From Lophius americanus (lineage: Eukaryota; Chordata; Actinopteri; Lophiiformes; Lophiidae), in NCBI GenBank assembly GCA_037951165.1, contig JBBDHG010000041.1:2267001-2331000 (forward strand): 64,000 nt of DNA, in the 5' to 3' direction. Both the position numbers and the translations under genes were made by a program. How positions within the stretch are numbered: position 1 is the first letter of the stretch; the number at the start of each line of letters is the position of its first letter. Shown piece by piece: positions 34,550 through 47,549 of the stretch. The notes below the pieces were generated by a model. It was given only the letters and a program-made list of their open reading frames with translations, did no database searches and was not told where the DNA came from.

Positions 34550-36688
34550 ATAATGCGTTACATTTGAAGAGCATCTAGATGAAGGGGAACATTTTTATAT
34601 TAACATTTTATCCATATAAAATGATGGATGACCATAAAACTAAGATTAGGTTCAGACAGATAAGATTTGTATTTCTATCTTTTTAAAATGAGATTAGGAG
34701 AACCGGTCTGCAACCATTTAACTCCAGACGTTATGGTAAGAATTGCCCCAAACAGCCACAGGAATTGGGGATGGAAGAAGGGCGACTTAATTTTGAGTTT
34801 AATCGGCCGTTACCACAGGATGTGTTTGAATAGCTGTTTACCATTAAGACTGATCCGGGCTTTAGGCGTTTTAACATCGGGACGAATGAGGTGTTTCCTA
34901 TCAACATATATCTTTTCTGAAAAGTTTTTAATGACCAGAACCGACAGCAAACAAGCGACTAACTTTTCTTCAGTGGAACATATTCAGAAAAGTGGCGTGA
35001 ACCCGTTCACTCACAGCGGTCACAGCGGTCCGAGGCACCGCCTCGGTCAAACAAATCACACACACACACAAAAAAAAGAAGAAGTGATTCAGGTTACTGG
35101 ACATCATCAGTGTAGAAAATGACCTCCCTTCATCCGAGATGTTTTACATTCCAAGATAAAAACCGATGCAGGAGATCATTAAATTCGTCACATAAACGGC
35201 AAATCACAGAATCTTTTTTTTCCTCTTTTCTTTGCAGTGCCAGGTTACTAAAACCGTCATTCGTCCGAAAACGTCACACGGGAAAAATAAAGTATTTTCA
35301 CCCTTTCAAGCGAATGCATTAAAGAACTAACACGGCAACTCAATCTGGTCATCCAATGTTTTTTTTTATAAACCTTGGTCCTTAACACTTTTCTCTTAAG
35401 AATCTCAAAATGAATTGCAACAGGTTTCAGGACTAAACCATTTTCATTAAATCCCCCGCAACTGAAATGAGGTGCAGTTTTTGCACTTTTCAAAAAACTT
35501 ACAAATATGCAACAAGTGGGCCAGTTGAATTAACAAGGCAAGTTTATGTTGCTTAGTAATCAGCGTGTAGCAGGCCGAGTGTGGGGGTGGACACAGAAGT
35601 GAAAGATTCTGGCAATGGGACATCCATGAAACCCGCAGTGCGTCAGGAAAGTCCCAAACTTATACAGCTCTTTATTTTATTTTTATTTTTTTTAGCAATT
35701 TGATTAAATAAACGTGTGAGAGAAACGCGATTACCTATTCTCCGTTTGGGTGTCTTTGTGAGTCTGCTCATTGTCTACGCCCACAATGAAGAAACGGCCA
35801 GTCAGGGTCTGTGACACGAGTGAGTGTCGTGTTTGGGTCACATGACCATCCTGAATTCGGCAGTCTATAAAGATGAAAACTTCTTTCCAAAATAAGTCGT
35901 TTAACGAACTTTACAGACTTAAACCCACCAGCAGGTTACTATAGCAACAGTGGAATTGAGTCCTCTCCTGTTGCATCTCTTTGGCCCATCACCGCTGATA
36001 CAAAATATAACATTTATCGATAAATGACATCATATGGTGTTTAATTCCTTATTTATCCACCTGTCAGAGGCAGCTATGACGTCAACAACGAATTGACTAT
36101 ATAATTCGTGGGCCACTAATTTCTTTATGGCTTATTAACCATAACGTTGATTATTGGCAGCAGCCCCACTTTGATCTCCTTTCAAATCCAAATCTCCATC
36201 CATCTAGTTCTGTCAAGCTGCTGGTTTATGCGCCCTCCACCTCCCCATCTCCACCTAGTCCTCAGAGATCCATCAGTCTCATCATCTGAGCCTCAGCAGA
36301 GTCACCAGCCACCACCACCACCAGTATCCAGAGGGGATATTCCATGCCGCTACTCAGGACAGAGACCCTTCAATCGCAATCTCCCCGAAGAGTCTGAGCG
36401 CCACAGACTTTATAATAGACTCATTATCACACGTCATTGGTTGTTTCAGCACAAAACGGGGGAAACACAAAATTAGAAAGGTGGATTTAATGGTGTGGCT
36501 GAATACAGGGGTTATAATGGTCTGGGTTATAATAAGAATAATGATGTAATCATCCCTTCATCCTCGCTGCCATTAGACGACAGAACTCCCTCTGACTCCT
36601 CCACACACTACAAAACCGGGCCAATACGGGCCGAGGTGTTAGCATCCAACATTTTTAGTACTCTCTTTTCTCATTCGTGCCTACCTAC
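34550..36688. other. usp43 intron, no recognised feature
   Basis: Includes a 109-codon + strand frame (36147-36476), Pro/Ser/His-rich, with no domain that I know. I see no exon. Confidence 0.4.
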
Positions 36689-36808
36689 CTGTCGGAAGCG
36701 CTTGAGATGGAGAATCAGAATATCCGGGAGGGTCCACAGGCTCATCTTCACCATGCCCTGCTGAAGCTGCTTGCAGTGTGGACACTTCCAGGCATCGTCT
36801 GGGGCGAG
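36689..36808 (-). CDS. usp43: usp43 exon (in-window 10), second CPHC
   Basis: Encodes LAPDDAWKCPHCKQLQQG, then MVKMSLWTLPDILILHLKRF and RQ, residues 356-395. It holds the second zinc-ribbon CPHC and the USP box-4-type LP.IL..HLKRF motif. It is phase 0 on both sides; the acceptor is GGTTCCAG and the donor ACAG|GTAGGTA. Confidence 0.95.
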
Positions 36809-37015
36809 CTGGAACCAGTGTTGTCATAGTTATTACATGTTTATAACATGTTTATAACACTGCTATGACAGGAGTTGGAGGACGTATCGATTGTTGGCGA
36901 TTGTTTTGTTTTGATGTTTGACCTGACAAGGTAATTGATGGATTGATTTTTTTTAATACTGTAGTGTCGACTGTCTTGACAGTAAGTGGTTTTACACGGG
37001 ACACACAGAGGGCAT

Positions 37016-37085
37016 GTGCGGGAGTGACTTTTCGTCCATCTAACCGTCCAACTATGTTAAAGAAAAAGTTGCGACGAGTAAATGA
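37016..37085 (-). repeat. Dispersed 70-bp repeat, inverted copy
   Basis: GACTTTTCGTCCATCTAACC and CCAACTATGTTAAAGAAAAA are the reverse complement of the segment at 32855-32925. Confidence 0.7.
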
Positions 37086-37224
37086 CTCTCCGATGTTTGA
37101 AGTCGTCATATTTAAAGTGCGTCGCTGTGCTGAAAAACCTCGCTGGGCATGAACAGATACATTCAAACAGAACTTTCAGAAACAGTGTTTACATGCAGCG
37201 ACTGGATATCGGAAACACCTTCAT

Positions 37225-37510
37225 GAAAGGACTCAGACTACTTCCCTGTAAAGGGATGAAATCTTCCACCGAGTGAGTAAAATCTGAACTATTAGAGTAA
37301 CATTTGATTTATACAGGATGGAACTCCTTGAGTGGATTGGAATGCACCAAATATGGACTAAATCGGATCAATGGGTGAGAAATTATGGTCCGAAAACTTG
37401 TGTCAGAAAAATACAACCGATCTTTCCCAAAATCAGTCCAGTTCTTCCTTGCGTGTATAGTTTTTAAATTAAATAGCTTCTGAGTTTTGTCCGGGAAACA
37501 GTGTTTTCCA
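37225..37510 (+). mobile_element. Palindrome-tipped TIR element, internal part
   Basis: GAGTGAGTAAAATCTGAACT, GGACTAAATCGGATCAATGG, ATCTTTCCCAAAATCAGTCC are internal modules of the element. No terminal repeats are left. Confidence 0.75.
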
Positions 37511-38348
37511 TTAATCCATTATTAGTAATCCTGTCAGTTGGTAGATAAACTCAGCAGCAGGGGAGAATTCATTCCTGAAGTTCATGAGTTGGAAAATTTG
37601 AATGACATCACAGTGACATCACAGAGCCGTTTTGGTGCCTTCACGAAATCAGGCAGGTGGTTTTAATCTTATGGCAGATTGGCGCGGCTGTAAGGTACAC
37701 AGGCCGGCCCCTATAAAACCTCTCTGTGAGTAAGAGTTGACCTCGACCTGACGCACAAACATCAAACCGCAGAAACGTCGTCGTGAAGTCTTTGCTCGGT
37801 GTTTCCTGCCAGCGCGTCGATAACGGCGGGGAAAAAAAAGGCGAAACCGTGATTATTTCTCGGACAATAATCGTGATATCAAAATGTAATACTGCGACAT
37901 CCCTACACCCAACAGAACCTGCAGTTCTGGAGATGATCCGACCCAGGCGTGTCACTTGCTGCTGAATATCCCACAAACTGACAGGTTCTATCTTAACGAG
38001 TTATTCAGATTTGATTTCTGGTCATTGTTCTTTTTCCCTCTTGGCGGGTTGAGACCGTGAGCGACGAGCCACATCTGCCCACGGCGGGTGGATGGTGTTT
38101 CTCTCAGGTAAATGAAAGCCTGTCATCTTTTCGTCCAACGGTCTCTTTGTCTGCTGTGAATAAATTACTCGGAGAAATTCCTCATGGACTGTTCATTGGT
38201 GGTTTAACACGGGAGAAAAACTGTTAGCCCAGTGTTTGATCTTCCCACTGCCCGGAGGAGCAATGGCTGCCTTCAAAAACTAAAGTGAGTCACCGCAGCC
38301 ACGTTTATATCACTTCTTTCATGTCATCGTCCAATCCAGATCATCTGA

Positions 38349-38352
<4 letters not shown>

Positions 38353-38427
<75 letters not shown>
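38353..38427. repeat. (AC)n microsatellite
   Basis: An AC run with one GACAC interruption. A shorter one lies at 38496-38520, about 35 bases beyond the donor of the exon at 38555. Confidence 0.97.
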
Positions 38428-38428
<1 letters not shown>

Positions 38429-38554
38429 TCTCTAGTTTAGTGAGAGAAGTGACCTTTTAAAACTTCCGACCATGTGTGTATTTAATATACACACCCACTC
38501 ACACACACACACACACACACTCACATATGTAAGGATTGACAGCACTGGTCTCAC

Positions 38555-38684
38555 CTGTTCCTCTTTGGTGTATAGTTGGAAGCACTCATCCAGGGTGCAT
38601 CTATGTTGCTGCAGGTGTTGTTGTTGCTGGTTCCTGACGCTCTCCGCGTCTTTCACCACCTCCTCCTGGATGCTGCCAAACAGA
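38555..38684 (-). CDS. usp43: usp43 exon (in-window 9)
   Basis: Encodes LFGSIQEEVVKDAESVRN, a Gln/His-rich stretch, and CTLDECFQLYTKEEQ, residues 312-355. CTLDECF.LYTKEEQ is a conserved USP31/USP43 block leading to the second zinc-ribbon pair. The acceptor is GTCTTCAG and the donor CAG|GTGAGAC; it ends in phase 0. Confidence 0.93.
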
Positions 38685-38821
38685 CTGAAGACGACAGGCG
38701 CTCACAGATTATCGAGTTTTTGTACGGTGCAACTGCATCCCCGTATGTTCTGGGTGTCAGAACTGTTGCCAGGTACTGATGAATTCCATTAAGAAACAAT
38801 TTTTTGGCACAGACTGCTTAC

Positions 38822-38896
38822 CATTCTTTAGTCTTGAGTTCCCATTCAATAACCAGCTTCACATGGGGAGGTCCACCGGGGCCACAGATAAGAACT
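38822..38896 (-). CDS. usp43: usp43 exon (in-window 8)
   Basis: A short 75-base exon encoding VLICGPGGPPHVKLVIEW, then ELKTKE, residues 287-311. It is phase 2 on both sides; the acceptor is GTTCTGCAG and the donor GAATG|GTAAGC. It is separated from the next exon by an intron of only 137 bases. Confidence 0.9.
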
Positions 38897-39284
38897 CTGC
38901 AGAACATCAAGAGAGAAAAACTGTAAAAAATAATAATAATAATCACATTTAAACACTTTATATACAGTATATCTTTGGTTCTTAGTCAGTTTGAGCATAA
39001 AATACAGCGCCCACTCAAACACCGCTTCAGAAGTTAAACAGTTTCTCTAGCTTTAATCTGATTCAGACGCCAGAGAGAGAGAGTTAAGTATCACAGGTGC
39101 GACTTTACATCACGCATACACATGTAAATGCAGGATGCTGAGTCACAGTGCGGTGAGGGTTGCTGCGTTTGGATTGCAGAGCTCCGGTTTCTAACTTCTC
39201 ATCTCATAAAACACCATCAGTGTTCAACAGATGTTTTTGAGTTGTGTAAAAAAAATACATTTCCTTTGCGGTACAACAAACACC

Positions 39285-39830
39285 GATTTTTTTTTCTTAC
39301 CGACCAACAACGAGATTTTAGCCGATTCCGATTTCTTTTTTTTGTAGTAGGTTTTAAAACCATAATGATTATTGTATTTTAAGTGCTCTTATTTTGAAGG
39401 GTTACAGGTGGTTGGTCAGTATTGTGTATGTGTTCTCACTTGAGGAAATGAATGTACACTCCGCCCTACCTTCACAATAAGAGCACTTTAAAATACATTA
39501 AGTGTTAAGTGTTTCTTAAACCAATTGTATGACATTCCGAGGTGAAAATAAAACTTTGTAAGACTAAGGGTGCACCTCTTTTAACGTGTTCGACCAATCG
39601 CTGATACAAATTTTGGCCTAATCAGATTTTTCTTTTTTTTTTAAAGTTTTTAAAATCAGAATGTATTTTAAAGTGCTCTTATTGTGAAAGTTTACGGTGG
39701 AAGTAAGGTTGGTCAGAATTGTGTGTGTGTTCTGACTTGACTTGTTGAAATTAAAGTACCCACCGTGTGTTTCTTATAACTTTATTACATTTCATAGTAA
39801 AAATAAAACTTTGTTAGCGTTGTTCAGTCC
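39285..39830 (+). mobile_element. Two diverged tandem copies of a DNA-element-like repeat
   Basis: Sequence around CCGACCAACAACGAGATTTT...TTTTAAGTGCTCTTATTTTG is repeated as CGACCAATCGCTGATACAAA...TTTTAAAGTGCTCTTATTGT. Both are followed by GGTTGGTCAG and an AATAAAACTTTG end. Family not determined. Confidence 0.5.
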
Positions 39831-39834
39831 GTTG

Positions 39835-42220
39835 TATGTTTTTATTGATTTATTTGTTAAGTAAGAATTTTTTTCATTCTAATTATTAACTTTTTGTATT
39901 GATTTTTTTTTTTTTTTTAGTCCTTTAATTTTTCAATGTTGGCTTTGAGGGACTTTGTACATTATTGCATCATACACACAAACACACAACCGGCTCGTGG
40001 CTGGCTCTATGCTGTCGCTAGCTTTAGCCACACGTTATATTAGCTTCTTGAAACTTGCTATGTTCCTCGGGGTGATTAATCGGAAGTGTCTGATTAAGTT
40101 CATTGTCCGAAAAGTTTTGGGGTCCTTCCTCTGAAGCTTATTTTGTCCTAGCTGGTGTTAGATATTACGAACTTTGCGTTTTCTTCTTTCACGGTGAAGG
40201 ATTTCCTTGCTGGTGAGATTCATGAAGCCGTGGTAGCTCATGCTAAGTTCACGCATTTTACCAGCAGGGAAGCGCATCTTAAAAAACTGTTGATTATTGC
40301 TCGCTTTCGATGTTTGCTGCTGGTTTATGTCTAGATTCAGCGGCCTGGTGCTGCCAGGGTGCCTTTGGGCACATATGTTCATGTCCAGCAGCGGGGTTAT
40401 TTGAGATATATGCGATGCAGTATAATGTCACGACATACGTGAAGAGGATGGAGTTGGCGGACTCTATCACAAACATGCTTGAATACACACCCACTTACTG
40501 AGTGACTCTTCCCAGCTAGGAGATGATGTAATGTTCTGGCTCTGCTGTCAAAGGCTCATAAAAGGCCTTTTGACAGAAAAGCTTTATCTTCGCACCTTTA
40601 AAACAGCGTTAATCCTCTTAAAGCTCATTCACTTTAGAAAATAAAAAATAAAAAAAAATCTTTCTTATTCTTTCTTGGCTTATCTTCCCTCTTTATTTTG
40701 TAAATAATAACCTTAATTTATTATATTCTTGGCTCTATCCCATTGGACAATTTTTATGGTGGGATTTCCCTTTCAAACTGTTCGGTCCAAAGTTGCGACA
40801 ACGCTTAAGAATCTTCACTTTGACATCGGATGACTAGTAAACAAAAACAAAAACAAAATCCAGGACGTACAAAACAAACAGATGTGCCGTGGAAAAAAAT
40901 CCATTTCCTTTTGATTCTTTGAAACTCTCGCCTCGTCTCCGTGTCGTTTGAGGTGTTTATGAAAACGAGCCGTAGTTATTAAGCGGATATTAAGAGACAC
41001 CAGCAGACCGGTCTGAGCCAGCCTCATAATTAACACATTCAATTTCCTGCTGCTCATCGCCTCGCTGATTTGAAGTTCAAGGAAAGGGGACGAATAATCG
41101 CTGGATTCTTCGGCAGAACGTCTCAACGGTTTGTGGAAATAAAAAAATAAAAACATTCGCAGCGACAAATCACCAAACCAAACCAGGAGAGAGTCAGGAT
41201 TGGTTCGTTTGCTGATGGAGGGAGTACATCCACACTGATGGACCAAATTAAACTTATCTGGAAGGCGAATTTATCCCCCCCCAATTCAAAAAAAGTGTTT
41301 TCTGTGTCATAATTTTCAATTATGTTAAAACCATTTAACCAATTTCCCAAAAAATACCTTGTGAGGAGGAGCGAGACGAAGATCAGGGAGATATTACATC
41401 TGTCGGATTAATTACATTTTCGCCTTAACTAGAGCTGCCAAACGGTGTTTCTTCTAAAGACTGAGGTACGGAACAAGATTCCGTTTTTTGCAAGGACTTC
41501 GTGGTTTTACCCGGACAGCCCGATTCCGAGTAGATTCAGAAACGGCGCCTAGTGGGAAAGAAAACATCGCATGTAAACGACACTTTCCCAAAGAATAGTC
41601 CTTTCACCGACCGCTGGTTCTGTTTCCCAGAATCAGAACTCTCTACAGTCGCACAGGTGAGGTCTATATTTGGCTAAAACGTTAAACTTGTATCCGATCG
41701 GTGAAAGAGTGCGTTTTTCTTAATTTGCCATCGCAGTTCCACAATTTTTTCCAGTGACCCACAAAAATCAGAGGTTTACTACATTTAAACAATAATTTAA
41801 AAAAAAGACTATAGAAATTAGAAAAAAGGTGTTAAATGTGGTATTTTCTGTTAAAATAAAGTTAATCTTTACTCCTCTTCAGTTTTTTTTATTTTCTAAA
41901 TATTTTCAATTACCTACAAAAAACAGAAAGAAGAAAAAAAGAAAGAAATACAGACAAAACGATTACTAACGATTACTTACTTTTTTATAAATGTAAGTAA
42001 TGATTGGATTAGATAAAACGGATTACTGCAGTGAACTGGATTCTCTGATCTTATCTCTGCCCAGAAAGAAGATTAACAGCAGAACCAGCATAAACCCGCG
42101 AGCTCAGCTCGCCCCCTTCAGTGAGGCAGAGGTACTGCTGATGACTCGTGATGACAGGCCACGCCCACACATGCTCTATAGCCTACAGACCGGCACAGAA
42201 GTGCACCCCTGGGTGTCTTA
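39835..42220. other. usp43 intron, no recognised feature
   Basis: No exon or named repeat. A small CTGTCAAAGGC/GCCTTTTGACAG hairpin lies near 40545-40574. CTTTCACGGTGAAGGATTTC at about 40188 resembles 33537-33557. Confidence 0.4.
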
Positions 42221-42221
42221 C

Positions 42222-42325
42222 CTGTCAACAGCAGGGTGGTACAGTGGCCTGCTGTCCTGCGGGTTCAGGTAGCTGAAGGCCGCTGATCCCCCCACCACTC
42301 GGATCTTAAACAGCGGCCCGGAATT
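42222..42325 (-). CDS. usp43: usp43 exon (in-window 7)
   Basis: Encodes NSGPLFKIRVVGGSAAFS, then YLNPQDSRPLYHPAVDR, residues 253-286. It starts in phase 0 after TCCCTGCAG and ends in phase 2 at ACAG|GTAAGAC. On the transcript, an 18-bp minisatellite ends only about 38 bases before the acceptor, so the branch site must be at or very near its edge. Confidence 0.92.
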
Positions 42326-42362
42326 CTGCAGGGAGAGAGAGACACACCTGATGGAGCTCCGC

Positions 42363-42652
42363 CCTTAAAGAGACGCTGACCCTTAAAGAGACGCTGACCC
42401 TTAAAGAGACGCTGACCCTTAAAGAGACGCTGACCCTTAAAGAGACGCTGACCCTTAAAGAGACGCTGACCCTTAAAGAGACGCTGACCCTTAAAGAGAC
42501 GCTGACCCTTAAAGAGACGCTGACCCTTAAAGAGACGCTGACCCTTAAAGAGACGCTGACCCTTAAAGAGACGCTGACCCTTAAAGAGACGCTGACCCTT
42601 AAAGAGACGCTGACCCTTAAAGAGACGCTGACCCTTAAAGAGACGCTGACCC
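42363..42652. repeat. 18-bp minisatellite beside a usp43 acceptor
   Basis: Sixteen almost identical copies of AGAGACGCTGACCCTTAA. The high identity suggests recent expansion or contraction. It ends about 38 bases from the exon at 42222-42325. Confidence 0.97.
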
Positions 42653-42659
42653 TTTAAGG

Positions 42660-44280
42660 GTAGTAGAAAAATATTCTCCTGAATTGTCGCCAGAGTGACG
42701 CCACTGATGACGTTCGAAGCCTCGCTGGTTCAGGAAGTGGGTCGAGTTCTGGCGCGATTTATGAGCATATGTGTATATTTATACACCAAAATGGACCCGC
42801 TCACACGTCGTGTGCTGGTGTTGGAGATTGAGAGAGAGAGATTGATTTTTTACCCGGCAGTCATTTTTCCGTGGCTCCTCCCACCAGCCCTACCAGAGTC
42901 AATTCAGATCAATCAATCAAAAATACACAACTTATACATTATAAAATACCTCAGAATGTATAAAAGCTTAAATCAATTCACATTGATGAAAAACATTAGA
43001 ATGAAAAACATTCTAATCAAATCAGGAGATTCACGTGAATATAATGTTTTTATCATGTTTTATCTTTATTTAAGAGGCCGTGAAATTTATTTTGAGGAGG
43101 ATTTTTTGATTTGAGAGGAAGAAAAGGGGAATTTTGTGGATTATCTGTTTGAACATATATAATACATGGTTATTATTCAAATTTCCTTGTGGTCCTTATT
43201 CAGGTGTCATTTATAATAAGAATTTATAAATGACTTTTACGTAGTTTACTAATAAGACTGTAAACATTTCACAGATTATTAATTAATAAGCTGCTATAAC
43301 TCATTAGATATGGAGTATCAGAGATCTGATGCTTGCCAAAAAGTGAGCACACTCATCTGTACTGCTGACCTTATATCGCCAAATAGTGACCCGCTATCGA
43401 TAAATTGAGAGCTATGATATAATATTACAAATAAATGTTAACTAATGACTTATAAAGTGTTAAAAACCTCATTTATAAACTAATTATGAACCATTTATAA
43501 ATCCTTTATGAAGGTAGTCTTAGTGTAAAACTTGCATCTTTAACATAATCATAATTTAATGTGGTATATAAACGCTCATAATTGGCGTTTGTGTAGATTC
43601 TGTTCTGCATGTGTTTTTTAATTTTAATTTAAATTTAAATGTATTGATTCATCTGACATTAAATGCGATGAGAGAGATGTACAGAGTAAAGCAAGAAATG
43701 TTTAAATAATCTATTTAAAGGAAAGCCATTTTAACCGCAAAGGGGAACTTTATTTACATAACTTTTACTATCAAAAAAAAAATATATATATATATATACA
43801 TTTTAGAAAATGAGCATCTACAGCACCAAAGTGGAACTTTAAATAAAGATTAACATGTTCAAATCTCCAAATCATTTCATCTTTAGAACAGGATGTTATT
43901 CATTAATCCTTTTCTTTTTTTTCTTCATCTGAGTGAAACACTTCTTTTTTTTTCATTATAAACCTGGAACTGAAAGTTGTATTGTATTAAAAAAGCCTCT
44001 GGGTGGCGCCAAAAGACTTCATCATGAAGAAGACGGTGGTGAAAAAATAAAGACAGCAAACCCAAGTCCACAGGCACCATTGTTCCGGTCACTTTCTCAC
44101 TATTCTCAGTATTTTCTTTTTCCATTTCTTTAAATTGAGGCCAGCTTCGGAGGTTAAAGATGAATCTCTGCTATCTTACACGATTGATCTTATCAGCTAT
44201 CTCATCATGTTTAGTAAAATAGAAAAAGGAATCAGGGAGCGCAAACCTTCCATTAGTGTTATTGCCAGCCTGTTAATCTG
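42660..44280. other. usp43 intron, no recognised feature
   Basis: AT-rich intron with a TA microsatellite near 43780. There is no exon-like frame of known type. Confidence 0.4.
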
Positions 44281-44284
44281 CCGA

Positions 44285-44425
44285 CAACTCCAACAAACTG
44301 TCTGAGTATCTCTCAAATACTCTGCAACCGCTTGCCTCCTGTGTCTTCCACTTTGGCGGCTCTGTTCAGCCCACTGTGTCCCGAGCTCCGCCCCCAAGGA
44401 AACATCAAGGAAAACAGCTTAAGAC
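44285..44425 (-). mobile_element. Dispersed repeat with GGGCTGAACAGAGAC block (inverted copy)
   Basis: GGCTCTGTTCAGCCCACTGT and GAGCTCCGCCCCCAAGGAAA are the reverse complement of the block at 25950-26030. Confidence 0.5.
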
Positions 44426-44456
44426 GACCGCCGAGGAGGTTGTTTTCACTCCTTTG

Positions 44457-45075
44457 CAAACAAACACTCAACCAAACAAACAAATACTCAAACAAACAGA
44501 CAAATACTCAAACAAACAAACAAATTCTCAAACAAACAGACAAATACTCAAACAAACAAACAAATACTCAAACAAACAAACAAATACTCAAACAAACAGA
44601 CAAATACTCAAACAAACAAACAAATACTCAAACAAACAGACAAATACTCAAACAAACAAACAAATACTCAAACAAACAGACAAACACTCAAATAAACAAA
44701 TACTGATAAAACAAACAAACAGACAAATACTCAGACAAACAAACAAATACTCAAACAAACAGACAAATACTCAAACAAACAAACAAATACTCAAACAAAC
44801 AGACAAATACTCAAACAAACAAACAAATACTCAAACAAACAGACAAATACTCAAACAAACAAACAAATACTCAAACAAACAGACAAAAACTCAAATAAAC
44901 AAATACTGATAAAACAAACAAACAGACAAATTCTCAGACAAACAAACAGACAAACACTCAGACAAACAAACAGACAAACACTCAGACAAACAAACAGACA
45001 AACACTCAGACAAACAAACAGACAAACAAACAGACAAACAAACAGACAAACACTCAGACAAACACTCAGACAAAC
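44457..45075. repeat. 20-bp minisatellite (AAACA-rich)
   Basis: About thirty copies of AAATACTCAAACAAACAAAC alternating with the AAACAGAC variant. A roughly 220-base higher-order period is marked by AATAAACAAATACTGATAAA at about 44691 and 44894. Confidence 0.95.
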
Positions 45076-45229
45076 GCAGAGGAGTGAAAACATAACCTCT
45101 TTGGTGGGAGGTGATAACGATGATTTTTCTCTCCTCACTTCTCTTCTGAGGCTGAGAGCTGCTCTCTTCAAATATTGGCCGGTCACCACGGCGATACCTG
45201 TGGATACTCAACACAGGTAGTGAGGGCAG

Positions 45230-46845
45230 TGTGGGTGTGTTTATGTGTGCTTGTGTAGGTGTGTGTGTGTGTGTGTGTGTGCGTGTTTGTGTGTCTTTCT
45301 GTGTACATGTCTGTCTATGTGAGTGTGTATGTGTTTGTGTGTCTGTCTGTCTGTGTGTGTGTCTTTCTGTATCCATGTCTGTCTGTCTGTGTGTGTGTGT
45401 GTATGTGTGTGTGTGTGTGTGAGAGTGTGTGTATGTATGTGTTTATGTGAGTGTGTCTGTGAGTGTGTTTGTTCGTGTGTCTCTGTCTGTGTGTGTGTGT
45501 GTCTTTCTGTATAAGTGTCCGTCAGTGTCTTTCTGTGTATGTGAGTGTGTGTGTGAGTGTGTGTATGTATGTGTTTGTATGGGAGTGTGTGTGTGTCTGT
45601 GAGTGTGTTTGTGCGTTTGGTTATGTGTGTATGTTTGTATCTGTGAGTGTGTGTTGGCGGGTGTCTGTGAGTGTGTTTGTGCGTTTGGTTATGTGTGTAT
45701 GTTTGTATCTGTGAGTGTGTGTGTGCGGGTGTATGTGAGTGTGTGTTTTCGTGTCTGTGTGTGTATGTGAGTGTGTTTGTATGTATGTGTTTGTGTCTGT
45801 CTGTCTGTGTGTGTGTGCGTCTGTGTGTGTCTTTCTGTATAAATGTCTGTCTGTCTGTCTGCGTGTGTGAGTGTGTGTACAAATGTGTTTATGGGGGGAT
45901 GTTTGTGTCTGTGAGTGTGTGTGTGCGGGTTTGTGTATGTGTGTGTCTGTGAGTGTGTGTGTGCGTCTCTGTGTGTGTCTGAGTGTGTGTGTGCGTGTTT
46001 GTGTATGTCTGCGAGTGTGTGTGTATGTGTGTATGTGAGGGTGTGTGTGTGTCTGTGAGTGTCTGTGAGTGTCTGTGTGTGTCTCTGAGTGTGTGTGTGT
46101 ATGTGTATGTCTGTGAGTGTGTGGGTATGTGTGTGTGTGTCTGTAAGTGTGTGTGTGTCTGTGAGTGTATGTGTGTCTGTGAGTGTGTATGTGTGTGTGG
46201 GTGTCTGTGTGTGTCTGTGAGTGTGTGTGTGTGCGTTTCTGTGTGTATCTGTGTATGTGTGGATATGTGTGTATGTGTGTGTCTGTAAATGTGTGTGTAT
46301 GTGATTGTGTATGTGTGTGTGTGTGCGTGCGGGTGTATGTGTGTGTCTCTGAGTGTGTGTGTGTATGTGTGTGTCTGTGGATGTGTGTTTATGTGTATGT
46401 CTGTGATTGTGTGTATGTCTGTGTGTGTGTGTGTATGTGTGTGTATGTGATTGTGTGTGTGTGTGTGTGTCTGTGAGTGTGTGTGTGTGTGTGTGTAAGT
46501 GATTGTGTGTGTGTGTGTCTGTGAGTGTCTGTGAGTGTGTGTGTATGTGTGTGTGTGTCTGTAAGTGTGTGTGTGTCTCTGAGTGTGTGTGTGTATGTGT
46601 ATGTCTGTGAGTGTGTGTGTATGTGTGTGTGTGTCTGTAAGTGTGTGTGTGTCTGTGAGTGTATGTGTGTCTGTGAGTGTGTATGTGTGTGTGCGTGTGG
46701 GTGTCTGTGTGTGTCTGTGAGTGTGTGTGTGTGTGTGCGTTTCTGTGTGTATCTGTGTATGTGTGGATATGTGTGTATGTGTGTGTCTGTGTGTGTATGT
46801 GATTGTGTGTGTGTGTGTGTGTCTGTGAGTGTCTGTGTGTTCTTT
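45230..46845. repeat. 1.6-kb GT-rich array
   Basis: Imperfect GT/CA repeat with frequent CTGTGAGTGT and ATGTGTGT variants. Reading frames of Cys/Val and His/Thr repeats are by-products. Confidence 0.95.
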
Positions 46846-47549
46846 ATTGTTTGTGGGGTGCAGATGTCCGGGTCTGTCTACAGACAACAGATAAACTGGA
46901 CCGGGTCTAACCACCCGAGGTTCAGTGATGGGGCTCGTGGTGGAAACACTGCAGAGATCTCTCTCGTGGAGACGAGCTGAAAGCAGAAGATTATTCTAAC
47001 ATTCCCACCTTTCTCTATAAATAAACTGTCTGGAGTGAATCTGAATATAGGAATGTAGAAGACCCCTCTGGTGAACGTTAGTGGGATTTCAGATTTCACT
47101 TTTCTTTCTCTGCATTAATGAAGGATCGGCCTACATTATTTATCGTTTATATTATATATATATATATATATCATTTTAAAAGGTTCCCTTCTTTCCCTTT
47201 GATGCTGTGTTTTCCACCTTCCTCCCTCTCTTTTGTATTTTCGAACAGTTGGACTTCTATTTACAAAGGACATTTGGATTTTGCTAATTAGGCGTGAACA
47301 TTAAGTCTTTTTACCGCCATAATAAAACGTAAGTTTGTCTGTTTTAAAGCTTGTCATGTGAAAAAAATATATACTTTTGAAGTTACGGCATGAAAAACTA
47401 ACATCAAAGACAAACTTAATGAAACCTACTATTTTTCTTTTTTGAATCTGGGCCAGTGGAGCCAAGATGGTCCAAGAATTCCCCTGAGCCATTAGGTCCA
47501 GGACCCGGGATGAAGTGGGTCGCATGTTAGTGGGGATGTGGGTCGTTAC

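Noticed and set aside
36147..36476. Pro-rich + strand frame of 109 codons
   Set aside because: Low-complexity, no known domain, lies in an intron of usp43 on the other strand.
44332..44909. Asn/Gln/Thr/Lys-rich frames
   Set aside because: Translation of the 20-bp AAACA minisatellite.
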